A DNA stretch of 64,000 bases, taken from assembly GCA_027579435.1 (NCBI GenBank), contig JANBPK010000806.1, positions 124,001-188,000 of the forward strand, given 5' to 3'. This stretch comes from Candolleomyces eurysporus (Eukaryota > Basidiomycota > Agaricomycetes > Agaricales > Psathyrellaceae). Below, in pieces: positions 36,656 to 49,099 of the stretch (position 1 is the stretch's first letter; the number at the start of each line of letters is the position of its first letter). Both the position numbers and the translations under genes were made by a program. Below the pieces are notes generated by a model, which made no database searches, had not been told where the DNA came from, and worked only from the letters and a program-made list of their open reading frames with translations.

Positions 36656-38244
36656 CTATAGCAGTAGCGCTGCAAAGAAGCTGCTGATGAGCACTGATGT
36701 TGTCCAGAAGAACCCCTGGCGAACCGAGACGCCCGAGCTGGTGTTGCTCTTGGAAGACCCCGAAGACGAGGTAGTTGCCGGGACCTCTGCCGGGGCGGTC
36801 TGAGTGGCAGTCTCGCTGGCGCTGGACGTCGTAGAATCGCCATTATCAGGGCGGTCAACGATGGAAGCTTCTTCAACGTCGTCTGAGGTCGAGCTTCCTG
36901 CATTCTGATAGGGACCGTCGCCGTAAGCGGAAGCCAGGGACTCGAACCTCCAACCGTTCTGGGCAATGAGAGGGAAGGCAGCGATGAAAGCACCAACGGT
37001 CTGTTCATTGATTTCATGCTCAAGGATCATCAAGCCCGGGGACTTGGGACCAGCCAACCATTGAGTCATTTGCTGGTGAATCGTCTCTTGGGTTGTAGCA
37101 CCCGCAGCCAAGTTCCAGTCAGAAGTGCTATAACGGAATGAGCATAAAATGAAGGACAACGGGAAATGAAAACTCACTCTTGATTCCAGATGACGGTCTC
37201 CATGCCGAACACCTGTTGAACAAGTTATTTAGGGAATGTCCATTTCAACGAAAAAANTACGGTATTCACCTCTTTGGCAATGGCCCGGACACGGTTATCG
37301 GAATCGCCATAGGGAGGACGCCAGTAGCGGGGGATGCGACCACCTGTGGACTCGTGGATAATTTGCATAGTCCAACCGAGCTGTCCGGGATGTCAACAAT
37401 GAGCACCGTATCAGAGAGGTTTGATGATATTACGACTTACCTGTGCAACAATGTCCAAGTTGCTCAAGGTCGTCATGTACAAATGGTTGTATGTGTGAAC
37501 GGCAATGTCACCGCCAGCGTCAAATGCTTGCAAGAAAAGGGCGGGATAGTTCAAGATGTTAATTCCAATCATGAAATGGGTTGTCTTGACATCGTTGGAG
37601 GTCAGGAAATCCACGAGCTGTGCGGTTGCCTTGACATATGAAACAATAGTCAGAAACAACGGCTTATCGCGCGCCTAAGAAAGGCTGTACTCACAGGGTA
37701 CGGGCCATCGTCAAAGGAGCTGGCGAAGACACCGTCTGGTGCATCCCAGAGATCTTCGGGATTCCTGCACTTGTACGTTGCAGAGCAAACCTCGATGCTG
37801 ACAGGGTTGATACCGGCAGGGTAAACGGGNATTCGTCTGAGGGGTATTCGTGGTCTGGGGGATGTCCGGAATGCTGCCAGCTGCGACAGCAGCATTGAGC
37901 GCGGCTACCCACGCCTGTGGCAGCTGACTAGAGTCGGGAACTCCGCGAGGGTAAGGTGCGGCCCACTCTGCAGCGCAGCGAATTACACTGGGTCAGCCAT
38001 TTGGTTGAAAAACAGGAACACTGCTCGACATACCTGCTGAGCCTACTGCTGGACGTTGGACACCGTCATCCGGGGCGCGTCGGAAGAGTTTGTGCACGGG
38101 ATGGCTTTCGGGCTGATACCATTCACCAGGCAACTGAGTGCGTTCGACATGAGAGTGGTCGTGGTCGTGACTATCGTGCAAGGGAACCGAGGCGGCAAAA
38201 GCAGACGGAATGGCAGCCAGAAACAGCAGGGCGGAGCAGAGCAT
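36656..38244 (-). CDS. Chitin deacetylase, secreted, probably GPI-anchored
   Basis: Exons 38244-38034, 37967-37695, 37629-37441, 37380-37270, 37212-37178 and 37127-36656; 429 residues after ignoring the N at 37830. It converts cell-wall chitin to chitosan (CE4, NodB fold). A signal peptide ([16 protein letters not shown]) is followed by an unusual His-rich stretch, [12 protein letters not shown]. NodB motifs: [11 protein letters not shown] (motif 1 Asp-Asp), [10 protein letters not shown] (motif 2 H-x-x-x-H), [14 protein letters not shown] (motif 3), and LMILEHEIN late. The end is Ser/Thr-rich with a hydrophobic tail ([13 protein letters not shown]), typical of a GPI signal. Another N (37257) is intronic. 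Confidence 0.94.
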
Positions 38245-38826
38245 ATTGGGCGGAACGGAGGAGTGGGGAGGATTGGGGGAGGGAGGAGGGGGAGGGAAGG
38301 AACCGACCAGGCCTCAGGCGCTCTTTTGAAACGAAAAACGCAGACAACCCATGTTCAAACCCATTTTGGTAAGCTCAGGGTCAGGTAAACGTTCAGCCTG
38401 TCTGGAGATAAGTCCAGGAACGTCGATCACGGCTTGTCCGCACTCCGTCATTTGTCTGCGACATAGTTTCCGTTTCCAAGAGCCCAAGAGGCCAAGAGTG
38501 TTCAGTCAGTCTGAAGAAAACAAGGTCGCCAGTGAGTCGCCTGGGTCAAAGGCCTCTTTGTGTCAGGATCGTGTCGCTGCAGCTCTACATCGCCACACAA
38601 CCGTATTCATTCCGATTTCCACGAGGTGGGCAACCGGCCAGCGCTGTCTTGATCTCTATCACAGTGCAATTTTAGAGACGCGCCTGGTAGGGCAATATTT
38701 ATAGTACACGTCTACTACTGGCAAGAGGGAACCAATAACGTCACAAGAATTCCTAAAATAAAATCGCTATGTATACTATGTATAGTACAAGTGAGATATG
38801 TCAATCCCAACTACATACACAACCCC
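38245..38826. other. Chitin deacetylase upstream region and TFIIF alpha 3' flank
   Basis: A 582-base spacer. The part next to the start codon (about 38245-38330) is purine/G-rich on the plus strand. No gene recognised. Confidence 0.45.
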
Positions 38827-41029
38827 CTAACCAAGCCCAGGCCGCAAAGTAAGGACGGCGTCCTTCAGAGTCGCAACACGTTTGACCAACGAAGAGAACT
38901 CCTTCCTTCTCTCCGCGCCGTTCGGACCTAACATGTAAGAGTTGAAATGCTGGACGCAATTCTTTGTGGTAGCGGTCGGTGTATTCTTAAGCCATTCAAT
39001 GAGCAGCGCTTCGAGTTCCGATGCCGAGCACGATGCATAGTCCGGCGCGTTCTGGATCTTCTTCTTCTTCGGCTTAGGGACGTCATTGGGACCCGTTCCA
39101 TTGACGGGAGACGTTGGGGAATCGTCTGCCTTGCGTTTATTATTTTTAAACTCTCCAGCGGACGCCGAAGGAGTCGCAAGGGGACTCGTAGCCCTGCTAG
39201 CAGGATTTGGGCTGTTGGCTCGGCTCCCGGCAGGGGACGCGCCTCGACTCCCAGATATCTTGGCCTTGGGCGCCTTTGGGCTTGTCGCCCGCTTCGCCAT
39301 CAACGAGTGCCCACCCAGGCTAGGAGACGCAGGTGAATTGGCTCTGGAGTTCGTAGCTGTTTGAGGGGTACTAGTAGGGGGTTTCGGTGTGGCGGGCTTA
39401 TTGGGGTCCACCTGTTGAGGTTGCTGTTGAATAGCAGGACCGGTGTGGACAGGCTCTGGCTCCTCCTCTTCCTCTTCCTCCTGCACATATAATTAGAACA
39501 TCGCTCAAAGAATAAGGGATATACCTTACCGAGCTAGCATAGGGATTCTTGTCCTCGTCGGACTCGTAAGCGTTATTGCCTTCCCGGTCTCTGATCATCT
39601 TCTCCAAAGCCTTCGCCTGTCTGGACTTGGGTGTATCATCGTCTTCGTCATCTTCGTCAACACCAGTTTCATTCTGCTTGTTCGCTCGCTGGTATTCGCG
39701 CTTAAGACGCTCCTGTAGTGTCCAGTCAATCATTATCGTTCAACCAGGAGAAATTGCATTCAAACGGGCCTACCTCAATCTCCTTCGCCTCCTCGTCGTT
39801 ATCGTCCACATTCATTTGCTCTTCATCGTCGGCGAACTCCTCTTCGTAGACCTGCTCATCCATGTCACCTTCTCCACCTAGGTCTTTCTCCCGACGGGAG
39901 CCATCCTCATCATCACCAAACAGGTCATTAGAGCCACTGTCGACCGTTTTCAGCTTTCGACCACCAGGACCAAGACTCTGCCCTTCCGAAACCGGATGCT
40001 TTCCTTCTGCTTCCTGCTTAAACAATGCAGCAGTTGCGGCGGATGCACCCCTTCCACCGTGGAGCGATGCGAGCCAAGACTGTGGGTCTTTCTTCTGGCT
40101 TCGGGTATACTTTGGAGTCATGAGGACTGCAATCAGTCACTAAACATAGCCCTGAGAGTAATAAAACTCACCATTGACTCGACGTTTGCCGTGTCAGTTG
40201 GCAGGTCATGTTTGACCTTCTTCTGGAACTTGTACCAGCGATGAGGAGGGATGAATTTGAACGAGTCATTCACAGCAGGCATGAACAGCGCATGCGTCTC
40301 TGCCTTTGCGACTTCCTCCAAATGGCCAACCCATAGCTCGCCCTTTTCGGGAGACGCGTCCTCCATCACCCACGGGTACCGCTCCTCCTTACGCAGCTGC
40401 CGCACCTCGTCAGGAACCAAAAACACCTGGCGCGTCTTCTTCTGGAATCGCTTCCTCCCAGGTGCAGCATTCCCCTTGCCCTTATCTTTGGAGGAGGAGG
40501 CCGAACCAGATGCACCACCACCACCACCGCCGCCGTACCCAGTCTCCCCAGAATGAATGGGCTTGCCCTCGGCGTCGACCATCACCACCCTCCCATCCAC
40601 ACCAATGACTGGCTTCCCATCAGGACCCAGCATAGGGCCCACCGCCTGCGGCTGAGCCGGTGTCGCACTGGCAGGATCGTCCCTCCTCAGGTCCTTTCGG
40701 TTCAACTTGATCGGTCGCTGCCATTGGTTGAGGTCGACGGACTTTCTCGAGTCAAACTTCATCACATCATACTTCCACCCCTGCATTGCCGACGATAGAA
40801 TACGGAACTCGGAGTATGAGGTGTTGGGGAGTTTGAAGGTGTCGTCGTCATCGTCCGCCTGGGCTGATGTCTGTGTCGTCGACGCAGAGGCTGCGGGCGA
40901 CTGGGTTTTCTGGGGTGAGCCCTGCTTCGAGAAATTCTTCGGTTGGCCATTGACACCGCTATACTGCTTCGGCTGGGCCTTCTTCTTCGGATGGAAGAGC
41001 TGGGAGAGAGAATGTGCTTTTGGAGCCAT
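38827..41029 (-). CDS. TFG1: TFIIF alpha subunit (RAP74 / Tfg1)
   Basis: Exons 41029 to about 40168, 40126-39774, 39712-39530 and 39480-38827; about 683 residues. A general transcription factor subunit that binds RNA polymerase II. The N-terminal dimerisation region has EFRILSSAMQGWKYDVMKF and the conserved block KFIPPHRWYKFQKKVKHDLP. The middle is highly charged; the C-terminus has LEALLIEWLKNTPTATTKN and a winged-helix-like end. The first junction is uncertain: the best donor (GTGAGT at 40171) puts the next exon out of frame, while a weak donor four bases further on (GTTTTA) keeps it. A glycine run (GYGGGGGGGASG) and Ser/Pro repeats are present. Confidence 0.88.
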
Positions 41030-41481
41030 CTCGACTGTTGTATGTCGTGTCCGCGCACTAGGGACTGAGATTTACGGAAGGAGAGATTGAAGATAAAGAT
41101 AAAGAGAGGAGAGGAAGAGCGCTTTGTCAATACTTCAGTTAAGAAGTATGCTGTGGACAAAAGTCAAGGCACCGACTACCTTTGTGGCCGCAACGGGACC
41201 TGTGATCCCAGCTTTGCGATTACCCTCAATGGCCCTAGAAAACAACAATGGCAAACTCAGAACAAGGGCACAGCCCCCGTTCGTCGATCGCTTTTCTTGT
41301 TCGCGGACAATTCGGCCACGACGGTGAGGAAAGTGTCCATTGTGAATGAGTATGAGCTACTGGAAACTCGTAAATAATAATACTATCTGCTGTGACAAAG
41401 GCTGGCGTCGCGCCGAGATCACGACAAATCCCAAGAAAAGACCACCAAGAAACAATGACCGGCATGGCAACGAGCTGGGTG
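41030..41481. other. TFIIF alpha upstream region
   Basis: A 452-base spacer between tandem minus-strand genes. An A/G-rich stretch (41080-41120) on the plus strand is the pyrimidine-rich leader of TFIIF alpha. No gene recognised. Confidence 0.45.
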
Positions 41482-43382
41482 CTACGAAGTCTGAGCTGAA
41501 GGTGGTGGACGACCCATGTCCGATCCGTGATGACCGTTTTGGTTGATGATATGGTTTACACTAGCGTTAGAAGAATGTGACGGGGGAGGTGGTGGCTGTG
41601 GCAGCGAGGTTGCATTCGGGAGATGAGGGAATTGGGACGAAAGGGACGGGATCTGCCCATAGGCTACGGGATGGTGAGGAGGAGGGGGAGGAGCGGCACC
41701 AGGGCCGGGGAATGGTGGTACACCTTGACGTAATGACTCGACTTCGCGACGTAGGGCATCAACCTCTGTGGATAATGAAACGTTCTGGGACTTCAAGTGT
41801 GACACGAATTCAATAGCTAAATGGCCGCGACTGTCACCACATGGTCGAGATTCTCGTAAACAGCGACGTACCCTTGGTGAGGATCTCCCATTTGCTGGCC
41901 TTCATCCCACGGTCTTGTGGCAGCTGATCTCGCAGGTCGTCAAAGAGATCCTTCATTTCTTTCCGACGTTTCCTTTCTGCCAACTTGTGCGAAACCCTGA
42001 GCTCTGGCGACCTAGAATACGGGGTGCCACCTTCTTTCGTCGCCTTGGCGTTCGTATTGCTCTGCTGCGCGTTTCCATTGGTCTCCTCTGGAGCGGAATT
42101 AGGGCCCGAGTGGGTGCTTGAACCCGTATCTTGACGCGAGGGTGGCCGAGATCGCGAAAGATGCGCTCGGGAAGCAGGGACAGGAGGATTTGTCAGGGCG
42201 TCTGGCACAGACATGCGACGGTCTGGAGGGAAATTTATCGGAGGAATCATATTCATCTGGTTCGAGGGGTCGAAGGGTCTCTTGATGTGGTTCTCGCTGT
42301 CGTTTGGGTTGGGAGGGTTCGGTTGGTCCCATGTAAAAGATGCCATGCTACCAGGAAGTTTAGATAAAGGAGGCGGTTCGTTGGAGCCGAGAGCCTGTGC
42401 AAAGCCAGGCATGGGGATAAGAGCTGGAGCAGAATCTCGCCGCTCATTGTTGCTGAAGGGCGGCATCCAAGGGAGGCGGGAGTCGACCGAGCTGCGGCGG
42501 TCTTCCAGGCTGAGTTGAGCTATTCGATGAGTGTCAATGGTAGATCCACGCCGTTTTGGTGCGGGGGCTTCTTCACCGTCGACCTCCATGATGCTAGGAA
42601 CGCCAGGCCCAACTAGTTGGGGGTCCAGCTCTTCACCTACTGGAGGAAAGACACTTCGGTCGGAGGACATTTTACGCTTTGTCCCATGAGTCGCAGATAG
42701 ATGTGGTAGAGTGATGGCTCCAGGCGCGCCAGCTGCAATAGAGTGACGTCGCATGGAAAAGTCAAAAGGTTCCCTATTTCGACGACCGAGAGTATCCTGG
42801 CGTTCCAGATCGACGGCATTCATGTGACTGTTCAGATCCCTAGGGTTCAAAGAAGCTTGAATAGCGATTAAGCGTTCAACAAGGGCTGTCTGTGCCTGAA
42901 GGACAAAGTGGGCATACCTGGGTTGTTGCGCGACAAGTCCTGCGAATCATGAGACATAGAAGACGCTAATCGTGGGCCGCTCTGCTCTGCCAATGGTGTA
43001 CGAAGCAACTTTCGTAGCTGAGCGCCATGATCAGCGGGCTGCGGCGTGGCGTCACCAAATACGTAGGGGGNATACAGGGCGAGGGTCAGGCAAGTGGGGT
43101 TTAAAACCAGGATCATGGTGCACGGGAGAGGGGGNCTGTAGACGCCGAATTTGGCTGCTCAATTGGTTGCCGGAAACCTGTGTTCACTTTCATGGTATTA
43201 AGGGTCGTTGGAGCAGCGTGCAGTGAGGGATCCGTGATTGAGCCTCGTCGCTGAGTTTGCAACCATTCAAGAGAGGCGAGAGCTGGCGACTTATTTGGGC
43301 CGAGGTCGCGTTGCTGAGAGTAGGAAATTTGCTTGGGAGGCGACGCAAAGGCACCATTTGGCGACGGAGACGGGTCCTTCAT
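41482..43382 (-). CDS. Basic helix-loop-helix transcription factor
   Basis: Exons 43382-42918, 42885-41872 and 41816-41482; about 603 residues when the Ns at 43071 and 43135 are ignored (each follows a G run). The bHLH domain is near the C-terminus: basic region and helix 1 HKLAERKRRKEMKDLFDDLR, a loop with PQDRGMKASKWEIL, helix 2 IEFVSHLKSQNVSLSTEV, followed by a Pro-rich tail with PPPPPHHP. The His-Glu-Arg triad of E-box binders reads H..AERKRR here. The long N-terminus is Ser/Pro-rich and disordered. Target genes unknown. Confidence 0.88.
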
Positions 43383-43560
43383 CGCTGGAGACGACGACGA
43401 CACGAGGAGAAGAACAAGGAAGAGGGGTCGAGCAGAGGCTTTTGGAATTTGAGAGATGTTGACAGGGAATGCTCGACAAATATGGCTCGCTCGCGTGCTC
43501 CTACACAAATCCGGTTATATTGCTCGCCAGCGTGTAAACAACCGCAATTAACTGTGTACA

Positions 43561-46500
43561 TCATAAATCCTCAAAACATATCGCTGCAACTCCCTCCCGC
43601 CCCAGTTCGCTGAGATTTAATGCCCGATGGTACTCGCTCAATGCGCTGTTCCGTGTCCGTCTGCCCCCACGTTCCTGTGCTTTCTGGACGAGGGCTGCCG
43701 CCTGCGCTTCTTCAGCTTCCGCGACCTGTCTGATGAGCGGTCCATACTCTGTATACAAGCAAGGCTGCGCCGTGGCCCACACCCTTTGCGGGCAGGTCTC
43801 TCGGAGCACATGCCCATACTGTACACGCAGCCTTTCCCTCGCACTCGTCAACCTCCGTGCCTCTTCCGAGTAGGAGGGTCCTGGTCTGTGTGCCCCTCGA
43901 TCAATGATCGTCCTCATTTCGATATCTCTCCCGTAGGTGCTCGGAAGGATAGCGCTCTGTCGCGTGTCATATAAAATGGGGTGTCCAACCTCGTCGTCGT
44001 TTGTAGGTCCCAAACTTTCGATCTCAAATGTCTATAAAAAAGGTCAGGACCCTCTTTTCACGAAAATTGGATCCACGAACCAGCGGGCGATCAAGCATAT
44101 TGAAACAAAGTTCACTATCAAGAAAAGAGGTTGTATCGGCATCATATGCAGCCTTCTTGCACCGAGCTAAAATGTCCAAGGTTTCTTGAGTAAGAGGTGA
44201 CCTATACTCATCATCTCTCTGAGAACGAGACAACGGCTCGGAAAACAAGGTTGGTTCCGATGGCAAGGTTTCGGCACTGGGCTGCCAAAAACAAGTGGTC
44301 AGCGAAAGATCGAGCCAGTTGATGGCTCGTCGAAGGTCGAAAACGTGTCCAGCCGATCCATCGTGTCCTTCCCGCGAGACGATACCAGAGTTGAGAAGAC
44401 TACGGTCAACAGATCGACCTTCCGCGCAACAAATGCCTTGGAGGTAGGAGGTCAAAATGTTTGATGGACACGCCTCAAATTCGAGGACGCGTTGTATCGG
44501 TAAGTTGGCCAAGGGTACCAAGGATATGTCTGAAAGACGATTCAATTGGATGAGCTCCGATAAACGAGAAAAACTCACCGTTGCAAGTGCAAATGATAGG
44601 CCTTTTGCATTCCCGGATTAAATTGATGACCGTTTCCCAAAATCGAACGTCCTCCTTAAAGAGGATGTCGACTTCTTCAAGTAAAATTAATGACTGAACA
44701 AATGAAGGCGCTTGATCTTCCGCTATTTCTTGGATTGCAGGTTCCGTCAGGGAGGCACTGCTTTGGTCATGTTCAAACGATTCGGACTTTGGCAAACCGT
44801 TGAGACCCTGTTTTCTTTTGGGTTTGGAGGGAGAACCAAATGTGAAGAAGTCGTGGCGACCGTGAGGCCGTTGTCGAACGAGGTGATTCTTTCCTACTTC
44901 ACCCACGAGGTTTTCGATACTACTGCCGCTTCGCTTGCCGATCCCAGGAAAGACCTCAAACACTTCCCAGCCTAATTCCTCGGCACAAGCATATACAGAC
45001 GCAGTTTTGCCAGATCCTGGGGGACCAACTAGCAGAATCGTGTTATGAAGTTCACCGAGGTCCTGGGGTATGTCTTCTAGATAGTTTGGCGTCGTCATTT
45101 CAGAGCCAGTGTCCGGGATAGAAGAGGTCGACGGAATGGGAGATGAAGGTAGTTCGGCTTCGTAATCGGATGGATAGTAGGAAGAGGCGTACGCGTTGTC
45201 TTCATCTTGATCATGGTCATTCACAATCCAGTCGTCCTCATCGTCCGATTCCGTCTTCGCGCGCTTCCTGTATCGCGGTCGAACTACTTCGGTGATGACA
45301 CGAGGTCGTTTTCTGGTCCTGTTCGGTACGGTCCTATTATCTTTATTTCTTCGCTGTGATGTGGCGGGGGGGGCGCACTGGAGGGGCTGCAGTTTCCAGT
45401 TGAAGCTCAAGGGCACGGAGCCAGTTACGGAGGTACGTAGCGCTGGCTTCATTTCCTAGGACTTCCTCAGCACAGCGTGGACGCCACTTCTCCGCGAGTG
45501 TGGGTCCTCCGGACGACTGAGGCAGGGTTCCGGACGGTGATCGATCGGCAAGCCGTGATATCGAAGGATGACGAGAAAGGTGTTCGGTAGGAATGGTTGA
45601 TACGCATTGCCGCAGAGAAGGAATTTCTTCTGGCTGTGACACAACCGTATTGCTGCGATTGGAGTGTGTAAGGGGAGAGTCCAGCCCAGCTCTAAGGAAT
45701 CCATAACCTAAATTGTCGGATTTTTCGGATTTCTGGGTCACTCTTGTTATTCTTGATAACTTGTCGCTTGAAGAAGCCGTGATTAAAGTTTGTGGTCCTC
45801 TGACATGCTGCGAGATATGATCAGGATACGGCACTGCCCAGCCAACTTTTGAATTTGAAGGATTCTGGGGTCCTTTCTGTTTCGTGGTATTACCCCTTGT
45901 CACAAAGAAGGGGTGAATAACCCCACCCTGTGGTCGAGAGGCAGCTGGTTTGATGGGGGAAGAGTCAATGTCGATGACGATGGGCTTCGACGAAGTCATC
46001 CCTTCCACTCTTTCAGAAAGAATAGGCGCAGCCGCATCTTGGTTGGCTGCGGAAGGGATGCATAGCGTTTCAGGTGGGCTTAGTTGCGGCAAGATACTGG
46101 CTGATTCCAAGGAGCTGTCGATATCGGGCAGAACTAATGCTAGTTAGTCACTCCGTAATGAATGAAAAGCCAATATAGACTCACTGTTTTCATTAGGGTT
46201 CGCGGGAATACCACTGTTATAACCGTCGACAGGAACAACAGCCGTAGAAGGCTGTGACCCGGTCTCCACATTTGAGTCGGGAGTTTCAGGTGGTGAGGAT
46301 TCGATAGTTATCACAGTGGAAGGCCCTTTAGCCACTTTGGTGGGGAACATGTCAAACAACGTTTTCTGCCTGGCCATGGGTGCCTCATTCTGTGTGACGT
46401 TGAATACATCGAATAATGACGCAGGCTTCAAGATACAGAATGCACTCACTGATCCTTTATCCTTCTTCTTCGAGCCTCCCTTCTTCTGACGTTCCACCAT
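43561..46500 (-). CDS. ELG1: Elg1/ATAD5-like AAA+ PCNA unloader
   Basis: Exons 46500-46185, 46139-44579, 44529-44081 and 44031-43561; about 931 residues. Elg1-RFC removes PCNA from DNA after replication. Evidence: Walker A LLVGPPGSGKTASVYACAEE and the Elg1-type Walker B SLILLEEVDILFKED, then RPIICTCN and CPSNILTSYLQGICCAEG. N-terminal QKTLFDMFP resembles a PCNA-interacting box. A C8 run on this strand (45366-45373) breaks the frame inside the AAA linker; seven bases would join it. A 60-nt in-frame piece of exon 1 (GTGAGT...CACACAG) could also be an intron. The 49-nt intron 44080-44032 uses donor GTTCGT. Confidence 0.88.
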
Positions 46501-46787
46501 GACGAGAGTGGTGACGACCTACCCCAGGTCGGCCCTGGTCGCGGTGGTGAGCGAACAACAAATCAATGTGACAGACGCGTCGACCGCGACTGTCTTCGGT
46601 CACGCAGTCACGCGGCGCTAAATCAACACCACCATCCCGGACTACCTTGCACCACCATTCCGATCTACCCTACACCACCATTCCAGCCTACCTTGCGGAC
46701 GCGTCAAGCTATCCAGACTCTTGTTTTCTTCCTTTCCTGGCAAATCCGCACCCATCGTGCTTGCAAGAACAGCTTCAAGAGCACCCA
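46501..46787. promoter_or_regulatory. Bidirectional upstream region (ELG1 / JmjC gene)
   Basis: 287 bases between divergent starts. At 46627-46696 the short phrase CACCACCATTCC and close variants repeat three times (CACCACCATCCCGGACTACC, CACCACCATTCCGATCTACC, CACCACCATTCCAGCCTACC), a small tandem repeat of about 27 bases. Confidence 0.55.
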
Positions 46788-48184
46788 ATGTCGAGGAATG
46801 CCGCCCTAGGCTCCGGGTCTTCAGATGCGATTCGTATGCTCGCAGAGGAATATCGTGGTATTCCGTCTTCTGTTGGATACAAATTGTTTGAGGCTCATGC
46901 CAGCCACAAGAGATGAACACCCCTTACATCCAAGTCCTTCCAGAACCACCCTCTGCACTCGAGTTTGCACGACTTGTTCATATCTCTCGGCCGGTTCTTA
47001 TCAAACGTGCGCTCTAACTTAATCAGTGATAAGAGGGGCGTTTGGATCTTTCTACCATCAGGGTTCTCTATTCCCGCTCACAACTTGTGGTCAGACAAAT
47101 ATTTAGCCAGGAAACTGGGTTCGCAGCTCGTTTCAGTAGCAGTCACTCCTGATGGGTGCGTTAAATAAACAGATCGTCGTCATTGTTCAGCAAACACTAA
47201 TACATTCCTAGTCGCGCAGACGCCATCCATAAAGGACCCGGTGATCTCGACTACTTCGTCGAGCCCCACGTCGAGAAGATGACCATAGCCGATTTATTGA
47301 AACAGATCACCTCAAGTTGAGCCTGCTCAAATCTATTGCATCCTTAATGTTTTGACCGCCCGATATAACAGAAGACGACAAGAATGGGGTTTATTATCTA
47401 CAATCACAAAACGGAAACTTGTTTTCTGCGGATTATTTCTCGGGAGATAATGATAGTGCACCATCCGAGTTTACCGCTCTTCGATCTGACGTTGTGAGTG
47501 AGATCGATTGGTGCAGCGATGCCTTGGGTGAGTGATCGTTGCGCTTCTTCCGCTCGATAATCGTGAATTAAAGAAACCAGGCAGGCAGCCGGAGGCAGTC
47601 AACATATGGATTGGGAATGGAAGAAGCGTTACGACTATTCACAGCGGTATGTTCGTTATCTTTAAGTTGATTTCGATGTAGAACTTCGATAGATCCCTAC
47701 GAAAACATATACGCAGTGATTCGAGGGGCCAAAAGATTCACCCTTCTCCCTCCGACCGAAGGATGGTGTCTTCAAGGTATGCATTCTAAATTATTTCGTC
47801 CACTGTTTTTTTAACCAACGAGTTTCGATCGCAGAACGTTTCTATCCTCATGCCCAATTCACGCCTTCCTCGAGCGCCGACGGATCGCTGGTGATCACAC
47901 CATCGCCTGCAGACACACCACCAGTCAGGTGGAGCTCCCTTCCCGATAGAAATCTGACGGACTCTCTGCCAGCAGAGGTTCGCCCTATCGAAGTTAGAGT
48001 TCTTCCAGGAGAGGCTTTGTATCTGCCAGTAGGTTGGTGGCACCATGTCGAGCAATCAGAAGAAACAACGATTGCGTTGAACTGGTGGTATGACGCAGAA
48101 TCACAGGGCCTACAGTGGGCCGTCTTGAGGACTTTACGAGAGGCAGAGCATGTAACTAATGCTAATGATACTGAGGAGAAGTAG
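46788..48184 (+). CDS. JmjC-domain oxygenase, JMJD7-like
   Basis: Eight exons: 46788-46857, 46911-47006, 47062-47155, 47212-47315, 47372-47527, 47581-47646, 47693-47776 and 47835-48184; 339 residues. A cupin-fold Fe(II)/2-oxoglutarate oxygenase: VNIWIGNGRSVTTIHSDP carries the H-x-D iron ligands, AVIRGAKRFTLLPPTE follows, and YLPVGWWHHVEQ supplies the distal His. The N-terminal LEFARLVHISRPVLIK and the end IALNWWYDAE match the JMJD7/tRNA-hydroxylase group. Human JMJD7 hydroxylates a lysine of DRG GTPases; that substrate is an extrapolation here. Confidence 0.9.
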
Positions 48185-48346
48185 GGACATCTTTATCGAC
48201 GCAAGGCAACTTTTGAATGACCATCGGTCACGTTTGGTGTGACCGGGTTGACGGCTGGTGACGGACCGGCTCAGTCACGGTCGTCGCGCTTTTTTCGAAT
48301 ACATCATCTCAGTACTCAACTCCCTCGTGTATACTCTCTAAACACG

Positions 48347-49099
48347 ATGGCAAAGGAAGGCAAATCAGAAAAGAAAGATAAGAAGAGAAAAGAACCTGAG
48401 CAGGACGTAGAGATGGCCGACACTCAACCAGAGGTGCGTGCAATACTCTTGGACAATAACGAGCGTCTTACGTTCCACCAAAACACAGTCGCCATCGAAA
48501 AAGCCGAAGAAGGAGAAGGAGAAAGAAGATGCCACGATATCCGTAGAAGAACTCTCTCCAATTGCCCACCCGTTGGCCCAGAAGAAGCTGGTCAAGAAGC
48601 TGCATAAAACTATCAAGAAGGGTATGTTTGTCACGTTATTCTGGTTGATTTAGCGCGTCGACTGAGATTGAACACGTTCCTCGTAGCTTCAAAGGCTCGC
48701 CAAGTCAAACGAGGCGTGAAAGAGGTCGTCAAGGGTATTCGCAAAGGAGAAAAAGGGTTTGTCTGATTTTCAAAGTTTTGCAGTATCTCAAGCTCATATT
48801 CATTACCCAGACTCCTTATCCTCGCCGCGGACATCAACCCCATCGACATTATCTCACATTTACCTATACTTAGCGAAGAGGCACAGATACCCTATGTCTT
48901 CGTCGGCTCCAAAGAGGAGCTCGGTCAAGCGAGTGCAACGAAACGGCCAACAAGTTGTGTCATGATTTGCCCAAATCAGAAAAGAAAGACCAAGCCGAAG
49001 GATGGGGAGAGCAAAGATCAGGACGACGATTACAAGGAGCTGTATGAGGAGTGTTATAAGGAAGTGGAAAAACTGGACCAAAAGGTCGTTTTCCAGTAG
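48347..49099 (+). CDS. NHP2: H/ACA snoRNP protein Nhp2 (L7Ae family)
   Basis: Exons 48347-48433, 48489-48621, 48687-48756 and 48811-49099; 192 residues. It binds kink-turn-like RNA in H/ACA particles that guide pseudouridylation. The L7Ae core is clear: RGVKEVVKGIRKGEKGLLIL, ADINPIDIISHLPILSEE, IPYVFVGSKEELGQASATKR and CVMICPN. The N-terminus is Lys/Glu-rich. The C-terminal extension (about 40 residues, acidic and basic, ending QKVVFQ) is longer than in yeast Nhp2. Confidence 0.93.

Noticed and set aside
44680..44705. Walker B of the Elg1-like protein reads LLEEVD, not the usual hhhhDE
   Set aside because: The EEVD form is normal for the Elg1/ATAD5 branch, so it does not show a dead ATPase.
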